DNA of 64,000 nucleotides, from positions 1 through 64,000 of the forward strand of contig JAZQHT010000016.1 of the NCBI GenBank assembly GCA_045540715.1, given 5' to 3'. The position numbers were made by a program, and so were the translations under genes. Positions 9,184 to 16,331 of this stretch are shown piece after piece (the stretch's first letter is position 1; the number at the start of each line of letters is the position of its first letter). The notes under the pieces were generated by a model. The model searched no databases. It saw only the letters and a program-made list of their open reading frames with translations, and was not told the origin of the DNA. This DNA comes from UMGS1279 sp045540715. Lineage in GTDB: Bacteria; Bacillota; Clostridia; Oscillospirales; Acutalibacteraceae.

Positions 9184-10158
9184 ATGGACTATTATTATAA
9201 TCGAGAAGCAATTTTATTTGAAAAACGCGCCGCAAGAAGAACGGGTAACTTTATTGGCCTTGGTATGCTTATACTTACGGCCTTTAACCTTGTGGTTTCT
9301 TTTGCCTATTCATTTTTAGCAAGATTTTACCCGGCCTTAAATGAATTAACAGATGATGCAGTATTTAATTATTTATATAGCGCATTTGTAACTGTTACGG
9401 GTTTTATTGTTGGCGGCATAGTTTTACTTAAATGTTTAAGACAAAAATGTAAAGACGTTATGGATTTTAAAAAGCCAAAAACAAATATTATTCCTTTAAT
9501 ATTTATAGGTCTTGGTATTTGTATGGTTGCAAACGTTGTAACAAGCATTTTTGCTTCCTTTATGTCCGAATTTTTTGGGATTACACCAAAACAACCTGAA
9601 ATTGATACCCCTACTGACTTTTTCGGTGGTTCAATTTATATAATAACAACTGCAGTTTTACCTGCATTAGTTGAAGAGTTTATGTATCGCGGTGCAGTTT
9701 ATGGAACACTAAAAAAATTTGGTAAGCCACTAGCAATTTTACTTTCTTCAATGCTTTTTGGCTTAATGCACGGCAATTTAATACAAATTCCATTTGCTTT
9801 TATTGTTGGTTTAGGTTTAGGCTTTATTACCGCAGAAAGCGATTCGGTTTGGCCTGCAGTAATAGTTCACTTTTTAAATAACTTAATGGCCTGTATTTTT
9901 GATTACGTTGGCATTTTCTTTGGTGATGAAATAAGTAATATAGCTTTTATGATTTACCTATTGTTATTTGTAGGATTAGGCATAATTTTTGCGGTAATTT
10001 ACTTTGCTAAAAATAATGAAACCGCCTTTAAATACGAAAAAACACCGCACGTAAGCAAAAGTGGTCGCATTTTTGTATTAATTACCTTCTGCCCTGTATT
10101 AATTGTATTTTACGTTGAAACCGTGCTTTCAATAATTTCGGCTCAGTTGGTGGCATAA
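9184..10158 (+). CDS. CPBP-family intramembrane metalloprotease
   Basis: A 324-residue multi-pass membrane protein with the three Abi/CPBP motifs in order: EEFMYR (glutamate pair and arginine), FGLMHG, and HFLNN. These form the metal site of Rce1/CPBP proteases. The substrate is unknown; relatives act in prenyl-protein processing, bacteriocin immunity or regulated proteolysis. The frame is open from 9166, but TAGGAG at 9172-9177 sets the ATG at 9184. The stop overlaps tadA by one base. Confidence 0.9.
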   Translation: MDYYYNREAILFEKRAARRTGNFIGLGMLILTAFNLVVSFAYSFLARFYPALNELTDDAVFNYLYSAFVTVTGFIVGGIVLLKCLRQKCKDVMDFKKPKTNIIPLIFIGLGICMVANVVTSIFASFMSEFFGITPKQPEIDTPTDFFGGSIYIITTAVLPALVEEFMYRGAVYGTLKKFGKPLAILLSSMLFGLMHGNLIQIPFAFIVGLGLGFITAESDSVWPAVIVHFLNNLMACIFDYVGIFFGDEISNIAFMIYLLLFVGLGIIFAVIYFAKNNETAFKYEKTPHVSKSGRIFVLITFCPVLIVFYVETVLSIISAQLVA

Positions 10159-10598
10159 TGAATAAAGAATTTATGCTTATTGCAATTAAAGAAGCAAAAA
10201 AAGCCGCCGCTTTAGATGAAGTGCCGGTTGGTGCCGTTATTGTTAAAGATGGTGCTATAATTTCTCGCGCACATAATAAGTGCGAAAAATTTGGCGACCC
10301 CACTGCCCACGCAGAAATTTTAGCAATTAAAAAGGCTTTAAAAAAGCTAAACACTAATAGACTTTCGGGGTGTGAACTTTACGTAACCTTAGAGCCCTGC
10401 CCTATGTGTGCTGGGGCAATTATAAATTCGCGAGTTGATGAAGTTGTTTTTGGAGCCTTTGATTTAAAGGGTGGCGCTGTAAACAGTAAGGTTGACTTAT
10501 TTAATAAAGGTTTTAACCATAAACCCACAGTTTATGAAGGCATTTACGAAAAAGACTGCGCAAATATTTTAACAGAATTTTTTAAAACCAAAAGATAA
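10158..10598 (+). CDS. tadA: tRNA-specific adenosine deaminase TadA
   Basis: Deaminates A34 to inosine in tRNA-Arg(ACG), allowing wobble decoding. The zinc-deaminase motifs are HAE in PTAHAEILAI and PCPMCAGAI. 146 residues is the family length. It overlaps the upstream protease gene by one base. The free 3' side runs into the repeat block at 10.6-11.4 kb. Confidence 0.95.
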   Translation: MNKEFMLIAIKEAKKAAALDEVPVGAVIVKDGAIISRAHNKCEKFGDPTAHAEILAIKKALKKLNTNRLSGCELYVTLEPCPMCAGAIINSRVDEVVFGAFDLKGGAVNSKVDLFNKGFNHKPTVYEGIYEKDCANILTEFFKTKR

Positions 10599-10710
10599 CT
10601 AAAAGTAAAAATAAATTACTATTAGTATAAAATAATAACAATAAGTAATAAATATATTTATTTTATAACTTTTAGTATAAATAATATTACTAATTGTAAA
10701 AGTTTTGTTA

Positions 10711-10726
10711 TGTTCCACGTGGAACA
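10711..10726. other. parS-like centromere site 1
   Basis: TGTTCCACGTGGAACA is a perfect 16-base palindrome and matches the bacterial parS pattern TGTTnCACGTGnAACA at every fixed position. ParB (Spo0J) binds parS near the origin to organise chromosome segregation and load SMC. It lies about 10 kb from dnaA. ParA/ParB genes are not in this window. Because a near copy opens the second repeat block, it might instead be a repeat component. Confidence 0.75.
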
Positions 10727-10730
10727 CGTC

Positions 10731-10794
10731 GGAATAACCTTCATTATAATCGTTTTGCCGTAAACGGCAAAAGCTCAAACATTTCGGTTATTCC
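10731..10794. repeat. Nested hairpin following parS-like site 1
   Basis: Outer arms GGAATAACC (10731-10739) and GGTTATTCC (10786-10794) are perfectly complementary. An inner hairpin TTTTGCCG-TAAA-CGGCAAAA sits at 10753-10772. The counterpart at 13219-13281 has different arm sequences that still pair. Confidence 0.75.
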
Positions 10795-11102
10795 TCCTTC
10801 TCCCCATAAAACAGGTTTTATGGGGGCCCCGCAAAATGCAAAGCATTTTGCATTAAAAAAACGATTCTATACAGTTTTGTTTTACAAATGATAATTTAAA
10901 GGTGCAAAACTTCATTTTAAAAGGTCGTTATTCCTTCTCCCTATAAAGCAGGCTTTATGGGGGCCCCGCAAAACGTACCGTTTTGCAAAATTATTTTTTA
11001 TTATTATTTTATCTTATAGAAAAAACTTATGTGCTTTGTACCAATTCCTTCTCCCCGATAAAGTAGGCTTTATGGGGGCCCCGCAAAACGTACCGTTTTG
11101 CA
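10795..11102. repeat. Three GC-rich double-hairpin repeat units
   Basis: Units at 10795-10853, 10932-10987 and 11046-11102. Each begins CCTTCTCC, then an imperfect hairpin (CATAAA / TTTATG), then GGGGGCCCCGC, then a hairpin such as GCAAAACG-TAC-CGTTTTGC. The first unit has a changed terminal hairpin (GCAAAATGC / GCATTTTGC) with pairing kept. A fourth unit is at 13282-13337. Confidence 0.8.
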
Positions 11103-11126
11103 AAATTATTTTTTATTATTATTTCA

Positions 11127-11398
11127 TATTGTAGGGAACGGATTTATCCGTTCCGTTATTGCGGTAATAAATAAAATTTTGAATTTTATATGCAGATTTA
11201 TCCGTCAAAAAAGCCGGGAGAAGGTGCCGCATAGCGGCGGATGAGGTGTAATTACGGCGGATGGCATAAATGCCATCCCTACGGTGTAGAAATTAAATTT
11301 CATCTTGTAGGGAACGGATTTATCCGTTCCGTTATTACGGTATTAAATAAAATTTTTGAATTGTATATGCAGATTTATCCGTCAAAAAATGCGGATGA
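11127..11398. repeat. Palindromic repeat family (GGAACGGA / GGATGGCA) copies
   Basis: Two copies of GGAACGGA-TTTA-TCCGTTCC (about 11135-11154 and 11311-11330) and one of GGATGGCA-TAAA-TGCCATCC (11259-11278), each set against TGTAGG or CCCTAC ends. Between them is a module with GGGAGAAGGTGCCGC and GCGGATGAGG. A shared tail ATATGCAGATTTATCCGTC occurs twice. The same parts recur at 13.4, 18.9, 19.1 and 36.2 kb. Confidence 0.85.
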
Positions 11399-11400
11399 GT

Positions 11401-11447
11401 TGTATTAACACCGCAAGATAATTTGTATTATTAATATATTAGGAGAA
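11401..11447 (+). repeat. Duplicated 47-base leader, copy 1 (rarA)
   Basis: This 47-base segment, including the ribosome site AGGAGAA, is identical to 13666-13712 in front of spoVAE. It may carry a promoter (TATTAT-like hexamers are present), so both genes could share expression signals. Confidence 0.8.
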
Positions 11448-11451
11448 AAAT

Positions 11452-12717
11452 ATGAAAACACCGTTAGCAGACAGAATGCGTCCTGAAAACATAACCGACG
11501 TTGTTGGACAAAAGCATTTATTATCTGAAGGCAAAATATTGCGCCGTATTATTGATTCGGGCGATATACCCAATTTAATATTTTATGGGCCAAGCGGTGT
11601 TGGAAAAACCACCGTTGCTAATATTATTGCTAAAAAGACCGGTAAAAAGCTTTATAAACTTAATGCTACAACCGCATCTACTGCAGATTTAAAAGAAATT
11701 ATTGCATCTAGGGGCGGAATTGAAGCAGAAGGCGGAATTTTATTATATTTAGATGAAATTCAGTATTTTAATAAAAAGCAACAACAAATTTTATTAGAGT
11801 TTATAGAAACGGGAGATATTACCCTAATTGCATCTACCACAGAAAACCCACATTTTTACGTATATAACGCAATTTTAAGTCGTAGTAACGTGTTTGAATT
11901 TAAACTTTTAGAAATTAACGATATTGTTGAGTTTATTAAGCGCGCAATTAAATTTTTAGAAAATGAAAAGCAAATTACCATAAATTTTGAAGAAAACGCT
12001 CTTGTAAGATTGGCGGAAGGTTCTGCAGGAGATTTACGCAGAGCGCTAAATACCTTAGATTTAGCAGTTACTGCTTCAACAGAAGGCAATATTTCTAATT
12101 TAGATGAAGAATTAATTAAAGAGCTAACAAAAAACAGCGGTGCCAGATATGATAGAGATGGAGATAGTCATTACGATATACTTTCGGCTTATCAAAAATC
12201 TATGCGCGGATCTGACCCTGATGCCGCATTACACTATCTAGCAAGACTTTTAGATGCAGGCGATTTACCTTCAGCTACAAGGCGTTTAATGGTTTGTGCC
12301 GCAGAAGACGTGGGACTTGCCTACCCACAAATACTACCAATTGTTAAATCTTGCGTAGATATGGCGCTAATGTTAGGACTTCCCGAAGCTAGAATTCCCC
12401 TTGCAGACGCGGTTGTGCTTGTTGCCCTTTCTCCAAAGTCAAATTCGGGTGAAGGCGCAATTGACAAAGCAATGCAAGACGTGGCCGCCGGAAAAAGCGG
12501 AAATATACCAAGAGAATTGCAAAATAAACACTTTGATGGTAAAGATGCCGAAGTTCGTGGACAAAACTACCATTATCCACATAATTATAAAAACCATTAT
12601 TACCCCTTTGATTATTTACCCGACAGTCTAAAGGGTACAAAATACTATAATTTTGGCGATAATAAGAACGAACAAGCATTTTTAGAGTATTATAAAAAAA
12701 TACGCGGCATTAAATAA
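11452..12717 (+). CDS. rarA: Replication-associated recombination protein A (RarA/MgsA)
   Basis: AAA+ ATPase of the clamp-loader-like RarA/WRNIP1 family, acting at stalled replication forks. The start LADRMRPENITDVVGQ is the family signature. Walker A is GPSGVGKT (46-53) and Walker B has DE at 101-102 in LLYLDEIQ. The C-terminal MgsA tetramerisation part is present (421 residues). It has an AGGAG site inside the duplicated leader and its own terminator, so it is monocistronic. Confidence 0.95.
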   Translation: MKTPLADRMRPENITDVVGQKHLLSEGKILRRIIDSGDIPNLIFYGPSGVGKTTVANIIAKKTGKKLYKLNATTASTADLKEIIASRGGIEAEGGILLYLDEIQYFNKKQQQILLEFIETGDITLIASTTENPHFYVYNAILSRSNVFEFKLLEINDIVEFIKRAIKFLENEKQITINFEENALVRLAEGSAGDLRRALNTLDLAVTASTEGNISNLDEELIKELTKNSGARYDRDGDSHYDILSAYQKSMRGSDPDAALHYLARLLDAGDLPSATRRLMVCAAEDVGLAYPQILPIVKSCVDMALMLGLPEARIPLADAVVLVALSPKSNSGEGAIDKAMQDVAAGKSGNIPRELQNKHFDGKDAEVRGQNYHYPHNYKNHYYPFDYLPDSLKGTKYYNFGDNKNEQAFLEYYKKIRGIK

Positions 12718-12737
12718 AACAAGTAAAAACATAATAA

Positions 12738-12773
12738 AACACCCTAATTAAACAAATTTAGGGTGTTTTTTAT
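12738..12773 (+). terminator. rarA terminator
   Basis: Stem AACACCCTAA / TTAGGGTGTT with an 11-base loop, followed by a T-rich run. It sits about 20 bases after the rarA stop. Confidence 0.85.
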
Positions 12774-12803
12774 TTTACGGGTTATACTAATTAAGGTGTT
12801 AAT

Positions 12804-13184
12804 ATGCAGTTTAAAAGTTTATTATATTATATTTTGGTGTGGCTTTTACCGGTGCTTTCTGCGGTTGCGGCATTTTTTGTAGATAGCATAGGGCTTGGCA
12901 TAACGCTAATTATGTTTTCTATCAGTTTGCTTATATATACCTATTTTTACTTAAAAAGCATCAAAATTAAAATAAAAGATAATTTTTTGGTGGTTTTTAA
13001 GGGTAAATTTATAAAACAAAGCTTTTTAACACCAAAAGAAAAGATAATTTGTATAAAAACGGTTGTATTTAAAATAATAAAAGCAAGGTCGTTAATTATA
13101 ATAGCACCCAACTTAAAAATATTTATACCCTTTTTAAAAACAAAACAAATAGATAAAATAACCGAGTGGTATAAAGAAAAGTAA
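12804..13184 (+). CDS. Small membrane protein with bPH2-like domain
   Basis: 126 residues. Two hydrophobic segments (about 8-28 and 31-50) are followed by a basic, beta-rich region (IKIKDNFLVVFKGKFIKQ...) that resembles the bacterial PH domain of YdbT/DUF304 proteins. Ribosome site AAGGTG precedes ATG 12804. No function can be given. It lies between rarA and the second repeat block. Confidence 0.65.
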   Translation: MQFKSLLYYILVWLLPVLSAVAAFFVDSIGLGITLIMFSISLLIYTYFYLKSIKIKIKDNFLVVFKGKFIKQSFLTPKEKIICIKTVVFKIIKARSLIIIAPNLKIFIPFLKTKQIDKITEWYKEK

Positions 13185-13198
13185 TAAAATTGAAGTTG

Positions 13199-13214
13199 TG
13201 TTCCACGTGGAACG
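13199..13214. other. parS-like centromere site 2
   Basis: TGTTCCACGTGGAACG differs from site 1 only in the last base, keeping a 14-base perfect palindrome and all core parS positions. The following CGTCGG is also shared with site 1. Paired parS sites a few kb apart near the origin are common in Firmicutes. Confidence 0.7.
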
Positions 13215-13218
13215 CGTC

Positions 13219-13281
13219 GGCAGAAACTCCGCTATTATCATTTTATCCTATCGGATAAAAGCTCATGCGCTTCGTTCTGCC
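13219..13281. repeat. Nested hairpin following parS-like site 2
   Basis: Outer arms GGCAGAA (13219-13225) and TTCTGCC (13275-13281); inner hairpin TTTTATCC / GGATAAAA (13241-13260). Compared with copy 1, both stems changed sequence while keeping complementarity. Confidence 0.75.
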
Positions 13282-13337
13282 TCCTTCTCCCCATAAAGCA
13301 GGCTTTATGGGGGCCCCGCAAAACGTACCGTTTTGCA
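13282..13337. repeat. GC-rich double-hairpin repeat unit, copy 4
   Basis: CCTTCTCCCC, then AAAGCAGGCTTT hairpin, GGGGGCCCCGC, and GCAAAACG-TAC-CGTTTTGC. Nearly identical to the units at 10932 and 11046. Confidence 0.8.
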
Positions 13338-13385
13338 TTTTGCATTAAAAAACGATTCTATATGGTTTTGTTTTACAATTTTATA

Positions 13386-13665
13386 TTGTAGGGAACGGAT
13401 TTATCCGTTCCGTTATTGCGGATGGCATAAATGCCATCCCTACGATGTAGAAATTAAAATTTCATATTGTAGGGAACGGATTCATCCGTTCCGTTATTGC
13501 TATGCGGATGGCATAAATGCCATCCCTACGATGTAGAAATTAAATTTTATATTGTAGGGAACGGATTTATCCGTTCCATTATTGCGGATGAATTTTATAT
13601 GCAGATTTATCCGTCAAAAAAAGCCTTCTCCACCGGGAGAAGGTGCCACATAGCGGCGGATGAGG
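13386..13665. repeat. Tandem palindromic repeat array
   Basis: Two complete and one partial unit of about 82 bases starting near 13386, 13468 and 13552. Each full unit holds GGAACGGA-TTTA-TCCGTTCC (one copy has TTCA in the loop) and GGATGGCA-TAAA-TGCCATCC. It is followed by the AGATTTATCCGTC tail and a CCTTCTCC-ACC-GGGAGAAGG hairpin with GCGGATGAGG. Units abut one another with no unique spacers, unlike CRISPR. Confidence 0.85.
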
Positions 13666-13712
13666 TGTATTAACACCGCAAGATAATTTGTATTATTAAT
13701 ATATTAGGAGAA
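13666..13712 (+). repeat. Duplicated 47-base leader, copy 2 (spoVAE)
   Basis: Identical over 47 bases to 11401-11447, ending in AGGAGAA before the spoVAE ATG at 13718. Confidence 0.8.
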
Positions 13713-13717
13713 GATTT

Positions 13718-14092
13718 ATGGAAATCGTATATAGAATTATTTTTGCCTTTTTAATTGGCGGCGCAATATGTTTAATAGGCCAAATATTAATTGATCGCAC
13801 AAAACTCACCCCTGCAAGAATTATGGTGGGGTTTGTGGTTTCGGGTGTTATATTAACAGCAATAGGTATTTACGAGCCTTTAGTTAAATTTGCTTCGTGT
13901 GGGGCAACGGTGCCAATTTCGGGGTTTGGTTACAGCATTGCAAAGGGAACCGAAAAAGCCATTGCAGAACAAGGCTTTATGGGAATTTTTACGGGTGGCC
14001 TTACAGCAACCGCGGCAGGAATTGCATTAGTATTATTTTTAGGGGTTATTGCCGCTATTATTTCTAAACCTAACAAAAGGTCTTTAAAATAA
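13718..14092 (+). CDS. spoVAE: Stage V sporulation protein AE (SpoVAE)
   Basis: 124-residue hydrophobic protein with the SpoVAE-type core LTPARIMVGFVVSGVILTA, then YEPLVKFASCGATVPISGFG and AKGTEKA. SpoVA proteins form the channel that moves dipicolinic acid in and out of the spore. Normally spoVAC, spoVAD and spoVAE are together; here neither neighbour is present, so it is an orphan or the rest of the operon is elsewhere. The ribosome site lies in the leader shared with rarA. Confidence 0.85.
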   Translation: MEIVYRIIFAFLIGGAICLIGQILIDRTKLTPARIMVGFVVSGVILTAIGIYEPLVKFASCGATVPISGFGYSIAKGTEKAIAEQGFMGIFTGGLTATAAGIALVLFLGVIAAIISKPNKRSLK

Positions 14093-14140
14093 TACTAAAA
14101 GTTATAATAATATACAAATAGTTAATAACGACTATATTAA

Positions 14141-14175
14141 AATACCCATTGTATATATTTTATACAACGGGTATT
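14141..14175. terminator. Bidirectional terminator between spoVAE and SLOG gene
   Basis: AATACCCATTGTATA / TATACAACGGGTATT with a short loop (one mismatch). It lies between convergent genes and overlaps the last bases of the minus-strand gene, so it can serve both. Confidence 0.75.
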
Positions 14176-14662
14176 ATTTACATATATTTATAATTTTTAA
14201 ACCTTTTTTGGTGGCCAAATCAAGAGTATATTTTGTTCCACCACTTTTGCCATTATAGTAAGTAATAATAGTATCGGCATTATCAACTAAATAACGGTTT
14301 CTTTTATGATAACAGCCGTTAACGTATTTTTCTTCTAAATAAACAACCTTATTAGCTTGTTTTATTAATGCTTTGTATCTTTCGCTCCAAATAGGAGTGA
14401 AAGATTTGTTTTGCTCGAAAAACGGAACCGCCATTACAAAATTAATTGAAGGTGTTTTTTCTTTAAGTTTTAAAACAATTTCGCCTGCAATAATATCAAA
14501 ACCCATAGCACCGCCACAATAAAAGGTGGTGTTTTCTTTTACTTCGTTTTTTATTGCGTTATATAAATTTTTATAAAACTCGTCGTAATCGGCATCGCCC
14601 TCAATTAAAGGAAAAGCAAATTTTTCGGGTCTATACCCCGTAAAAGCAACCTTGTTCATCAT
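14174..14662 (-). CDS. SLOG-family (YspA/DUF1273-like) protein
   Basis: 162 residues with a Rossmann-like fold typical of SLOG/DprA-related nucleotide-binding proteins: N-terminal AFTGYRPEK, the glycine loop CGGAMGFDIIAGE, and RNRYLVDNADTIITYYN before SGGT. SLOG proteins bind nucleotide-type ligands; the job of this one is unknown. It overlaps the SEDS gene by four bases and is probably co-transcribed with it. Double ATG start; the first is used here. Confidence 0.8.
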   Translation of the reverse strand: MMNKVAFTGYRPEKFAFPLIEGDADYDEFYKNLYNAIKNEVKENTTFYCGGAMGFDIIAGEIVLKLKEKTPSINFVMAVPFFEQNKSFTPIWSERYKALIKQANKVVYLEEKYVNGCYHKRNRYLVDNADTIITYYNGKSGGTKYTLDLATKKGLKIINICK

Positions 14663-15792
14663 AGCACCCGTATTAAATTACTGTCTTTGTGTAAAAAGAC
14701 GCTAAGCACTACGCCAATACCCATATATAAGCAAACCAAACTTGTACCACCCGCAGAAAAGAAGGGAAGTGTAACGCCAATAACGGGTAAAATTGAAAGG
14801 CACATACCAAGATTTATAAAAATTTGAGCTAAGAACATTGCAAAAACGCCGGCACAAAGCAGTGTACCTTCTTTATCTCTTGCGCGTTTACCGGTAAGTA
14901 AAATTCTGCCACAAACTGCCGCAAGTAAACCAATTACTGCTAAACAACCAAGTAGCCCTAATTCTTCACCAATAGAAACGAAAATAAAATCGTTATAACT
15001 TTCGGGAACGTTGCCGGATTGTGTTAAGGGGCCGTTAAAAAGGCCTTTACCAAAAATGCCACCGTTTGCAAGAGCGATTCTGCCACGCCATTGTTGATAA
15101 CCTGTTCCTAAAAGGTCAGATTCTAAATTGAACATTAAATTAATTCGGTTTTTATGATAATCACTTAAAACAAAGAAATAAATGATCGGTGAAGAAAGCA
15201 ATAATGTGCCGCCTAGTATAGCAAAATAGCGTTTTTTAAGACCAGCCACAACAAGCATTATAATAACAATTATCGCAAATACAAGGGCAGTACCAAAGTC
15301 TTTTTGAATAACAATGAAAACAACCGGAAAAGCCGCGTGTAAAAGCACAAGGGCAAGGTGTGGTATTTTATTAAGTTTATCGCCAATTGCTCCCAAATGA
15401 ACAGAAAAGCTAATAATAAAGGCAATTTTCATAATTTCAGATGGTTGGAAGGTAAGATTACCGGCAATTCTAATCCAAGCTTTCGAATCTGTTCCTTGAG
15501 GTGCAAAACCAATAAAAAAGGTAAGGCCAACAAGTATAATTGAAATCCCTGCAAAAACCGGCCACCATTTTTTATAAATCGAATAATCAAAATGAGATAT
15601 AACCATTGCAACAATAAGACCTAAAACCATTGCAATAAGGTGGGTGAAAAATTGACGCTCGTTGCCTAAATAACGGGTGGTTGATAAAACCGCAACCGAG
15701 CCAAACAAGGTGCAGAAAGTACAAAGCGCTAATAAAATTTTATCTGTTTCACGAAAGTAGTCGGTAAAAGACCACCAAAGGCGTTTAAGCAA
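14659..15792 (-). CDS. SEDS peptidoglycan glycosyltransferase (RodA/FtsW/SpoVE family)
   Basis: 377 residues, about ten membrane segments. SEDS hallmarks are FQPSEIMKIAFI, the catalytic-region aspartate in IQKDFGTALV, the GNVPESYNDFIFVSIGEELG stretch, and the C-terminal LPFFSAGGTSL. These polymerise lipid II with a partner class B PBP. RodA versus FtsW versus SpoVE cannot be settled here; no PBP neighbours it. TTG start with AAAGGAGGG. It is divergent from tsaE. Confidence 0.9.
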   Translation of the reverse strand: MLKRLWWSFTDYFRETDKILLALCTFCTLFGSVAVLSTTRYLGNERQFFTHLIAMVLGLIVAMVISHFDYSIYKKWWPVFAGISIILVGLTFFIGFAPQGTDSKAWIRIAGNLTFQPSEIMKIAFIISFSVHLGAIGDKLNKIPHLALVLLHAAFPVVFIVIQKDFGTALVFAIIVIIMLVVAGLKKRYFAILGGTLLLSSPIIYFFVLSDYHKNRINLMFNLESDLLGTGYQQWRGRIALANGGIFGKGLFNGPLTQSGNVPESYNDFIFVSIGEELGLLGCLAVIGLLAAVCGRILLTGKRARDKEGTLLCAGVFAMFLAQIFINLGMCLSILPVIGVTLPFFSAGGTSLVCLYMGIGVVLSVFLHKDSNLIRVL

Positions 15793-15846
15793 TTTTTACC
15801 CTCCTTTATATATCTTTTTATATATTATATAATTTTTTTATGTTGG

Positions 15847-15875
15847 TTGCAAGTATTTGATTATTGTGTTATACT
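15847..15875 (+). promoter_or_regulatory. tsaE promoter
   Basis: TTGCAA at 15847-15852, 17-base spacer, TATACT at 15870-15875. The tsaE ATG is 33 bases downstream, leaving a short leader with a weak ribosome site. Confidence 0.65.
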
Positions 15876-15908
15876 ATTTTTAGCAAAATTTAGTATAAAG
15901 GTACATTT

Positions 15909-16331
15909 ATGGAATATATTTGCAACAATTTAAGTGAAACAAAAAGTTTAGCCGTTCGCCTTGCACAAGAAATTAAAGGCGGCGAGGTTTTTGCTTTTTG
16001 CGGTGGTATGGGTGTTGGAAAAACCACCTTTATTGCAGAGGTTATAAAGGCTTTAGGGTATAACGGTTATATTAACAGCCCCACCTTTAATATTGTTAAC
16101 GTTTATAATATTAAATATAATTGTTACCATTTTGATATGTATAGAATAACTTGCGATGAAGATTTGCTTTCAACCGGGTATTACGATTATTTAGAAGATG
16201 AAAATGGTGTTTTATTTTTAGAGTGGAGTGAAAATTTAGAAGAACTACCTTCTAATACCACTAAAATAACCATTGAAAATAATAACGAAACAAGAAAATT
16301 TATTGTGGAGGGACCATGTTGCGAATTTTAA
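15909..16331 (+). CDS. tsaE: tRNA t6A biosynthesis ATPase TsaE
   Basis: P-loop ATPase needed with TsaB and TsaD to make N6-threonylcarbamoyladenosine at A37 of ANN-decoding tRNAs. Walker A is GGMGVGKTT (32-40); NSPTFNIVNVY and HFDMYR are family motifs. 140 residues is normal. The 3' end overlaps tsaB by 16 bases, so the pair is translationally coupled. tsaD is not in this window. Confidence 0.95.
   Translation: MEYICNNLSETKSLAVRLAQEIKGGEVFAFCGGMGVGKTTFIAEVIKALGYNGYINSPTFNIVNVYNIKYNCYHFDMYRITCDEDLLSTGYYDYLEDENGVLFLEWSENLEELPSNTTKITIENNNETRKFIVEGPCCEF

Larger units (their letters stand above)
10599..11451. repeat. Gene-free repeat block A (tadA-rarA)
   Basis: About 850 bases with no gene. In order: AT-rich lead-in, a parS-like 16-mer, a nested hairpin, three GC-rich hairpin units, two partial copies of the GGAACGGA/GGATGGCA palindromic repeats, then a 47-base segment reaching the rarA ribosome site. 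The block has a shorter counterpart at 13.2-13.7 kb with the same order of parts. I looked for an SRP RNA or tRNA here, as often follows tadA, and saw none. Confidence 0.85.
13185..13717. repeat. Gene-free repeat block B (before spoVAE)
   Basis: About 530 bases without a gene. The order matches block A: parS-like palindrome, nested hairpin, one GC-rich double hairpin, palindromic repeats, then the 47-base leader up to the ribosome site. A 67-codon open frame inside it is only a translation of the repeats. Confidence 0.85.

Noticed and set aside
10599..11451. tRNA or small RNA gene after tadA
   Set aside because: No cloverleaf or T-loop (GGTTCRA) signature seen; all hairpins belong to repeats.
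12573..12581. Exact DnaA box TTATCCACA
   Set aside because: It lies inside the rarA coding sequence and is expected by chance about once in a window of this size.
13333..13536. 67-codon open frame in repeat block B
   Set aside because: It is a translation of tandem palindromic repeats (its own sequence repeats YCRERI-PFRYC) with no ribosome site.
13386..13580. Possible CRISPR array
   Set aside because: Units are contiguous with no unique spacers and consist of two hairpins; no cas genes nearby.
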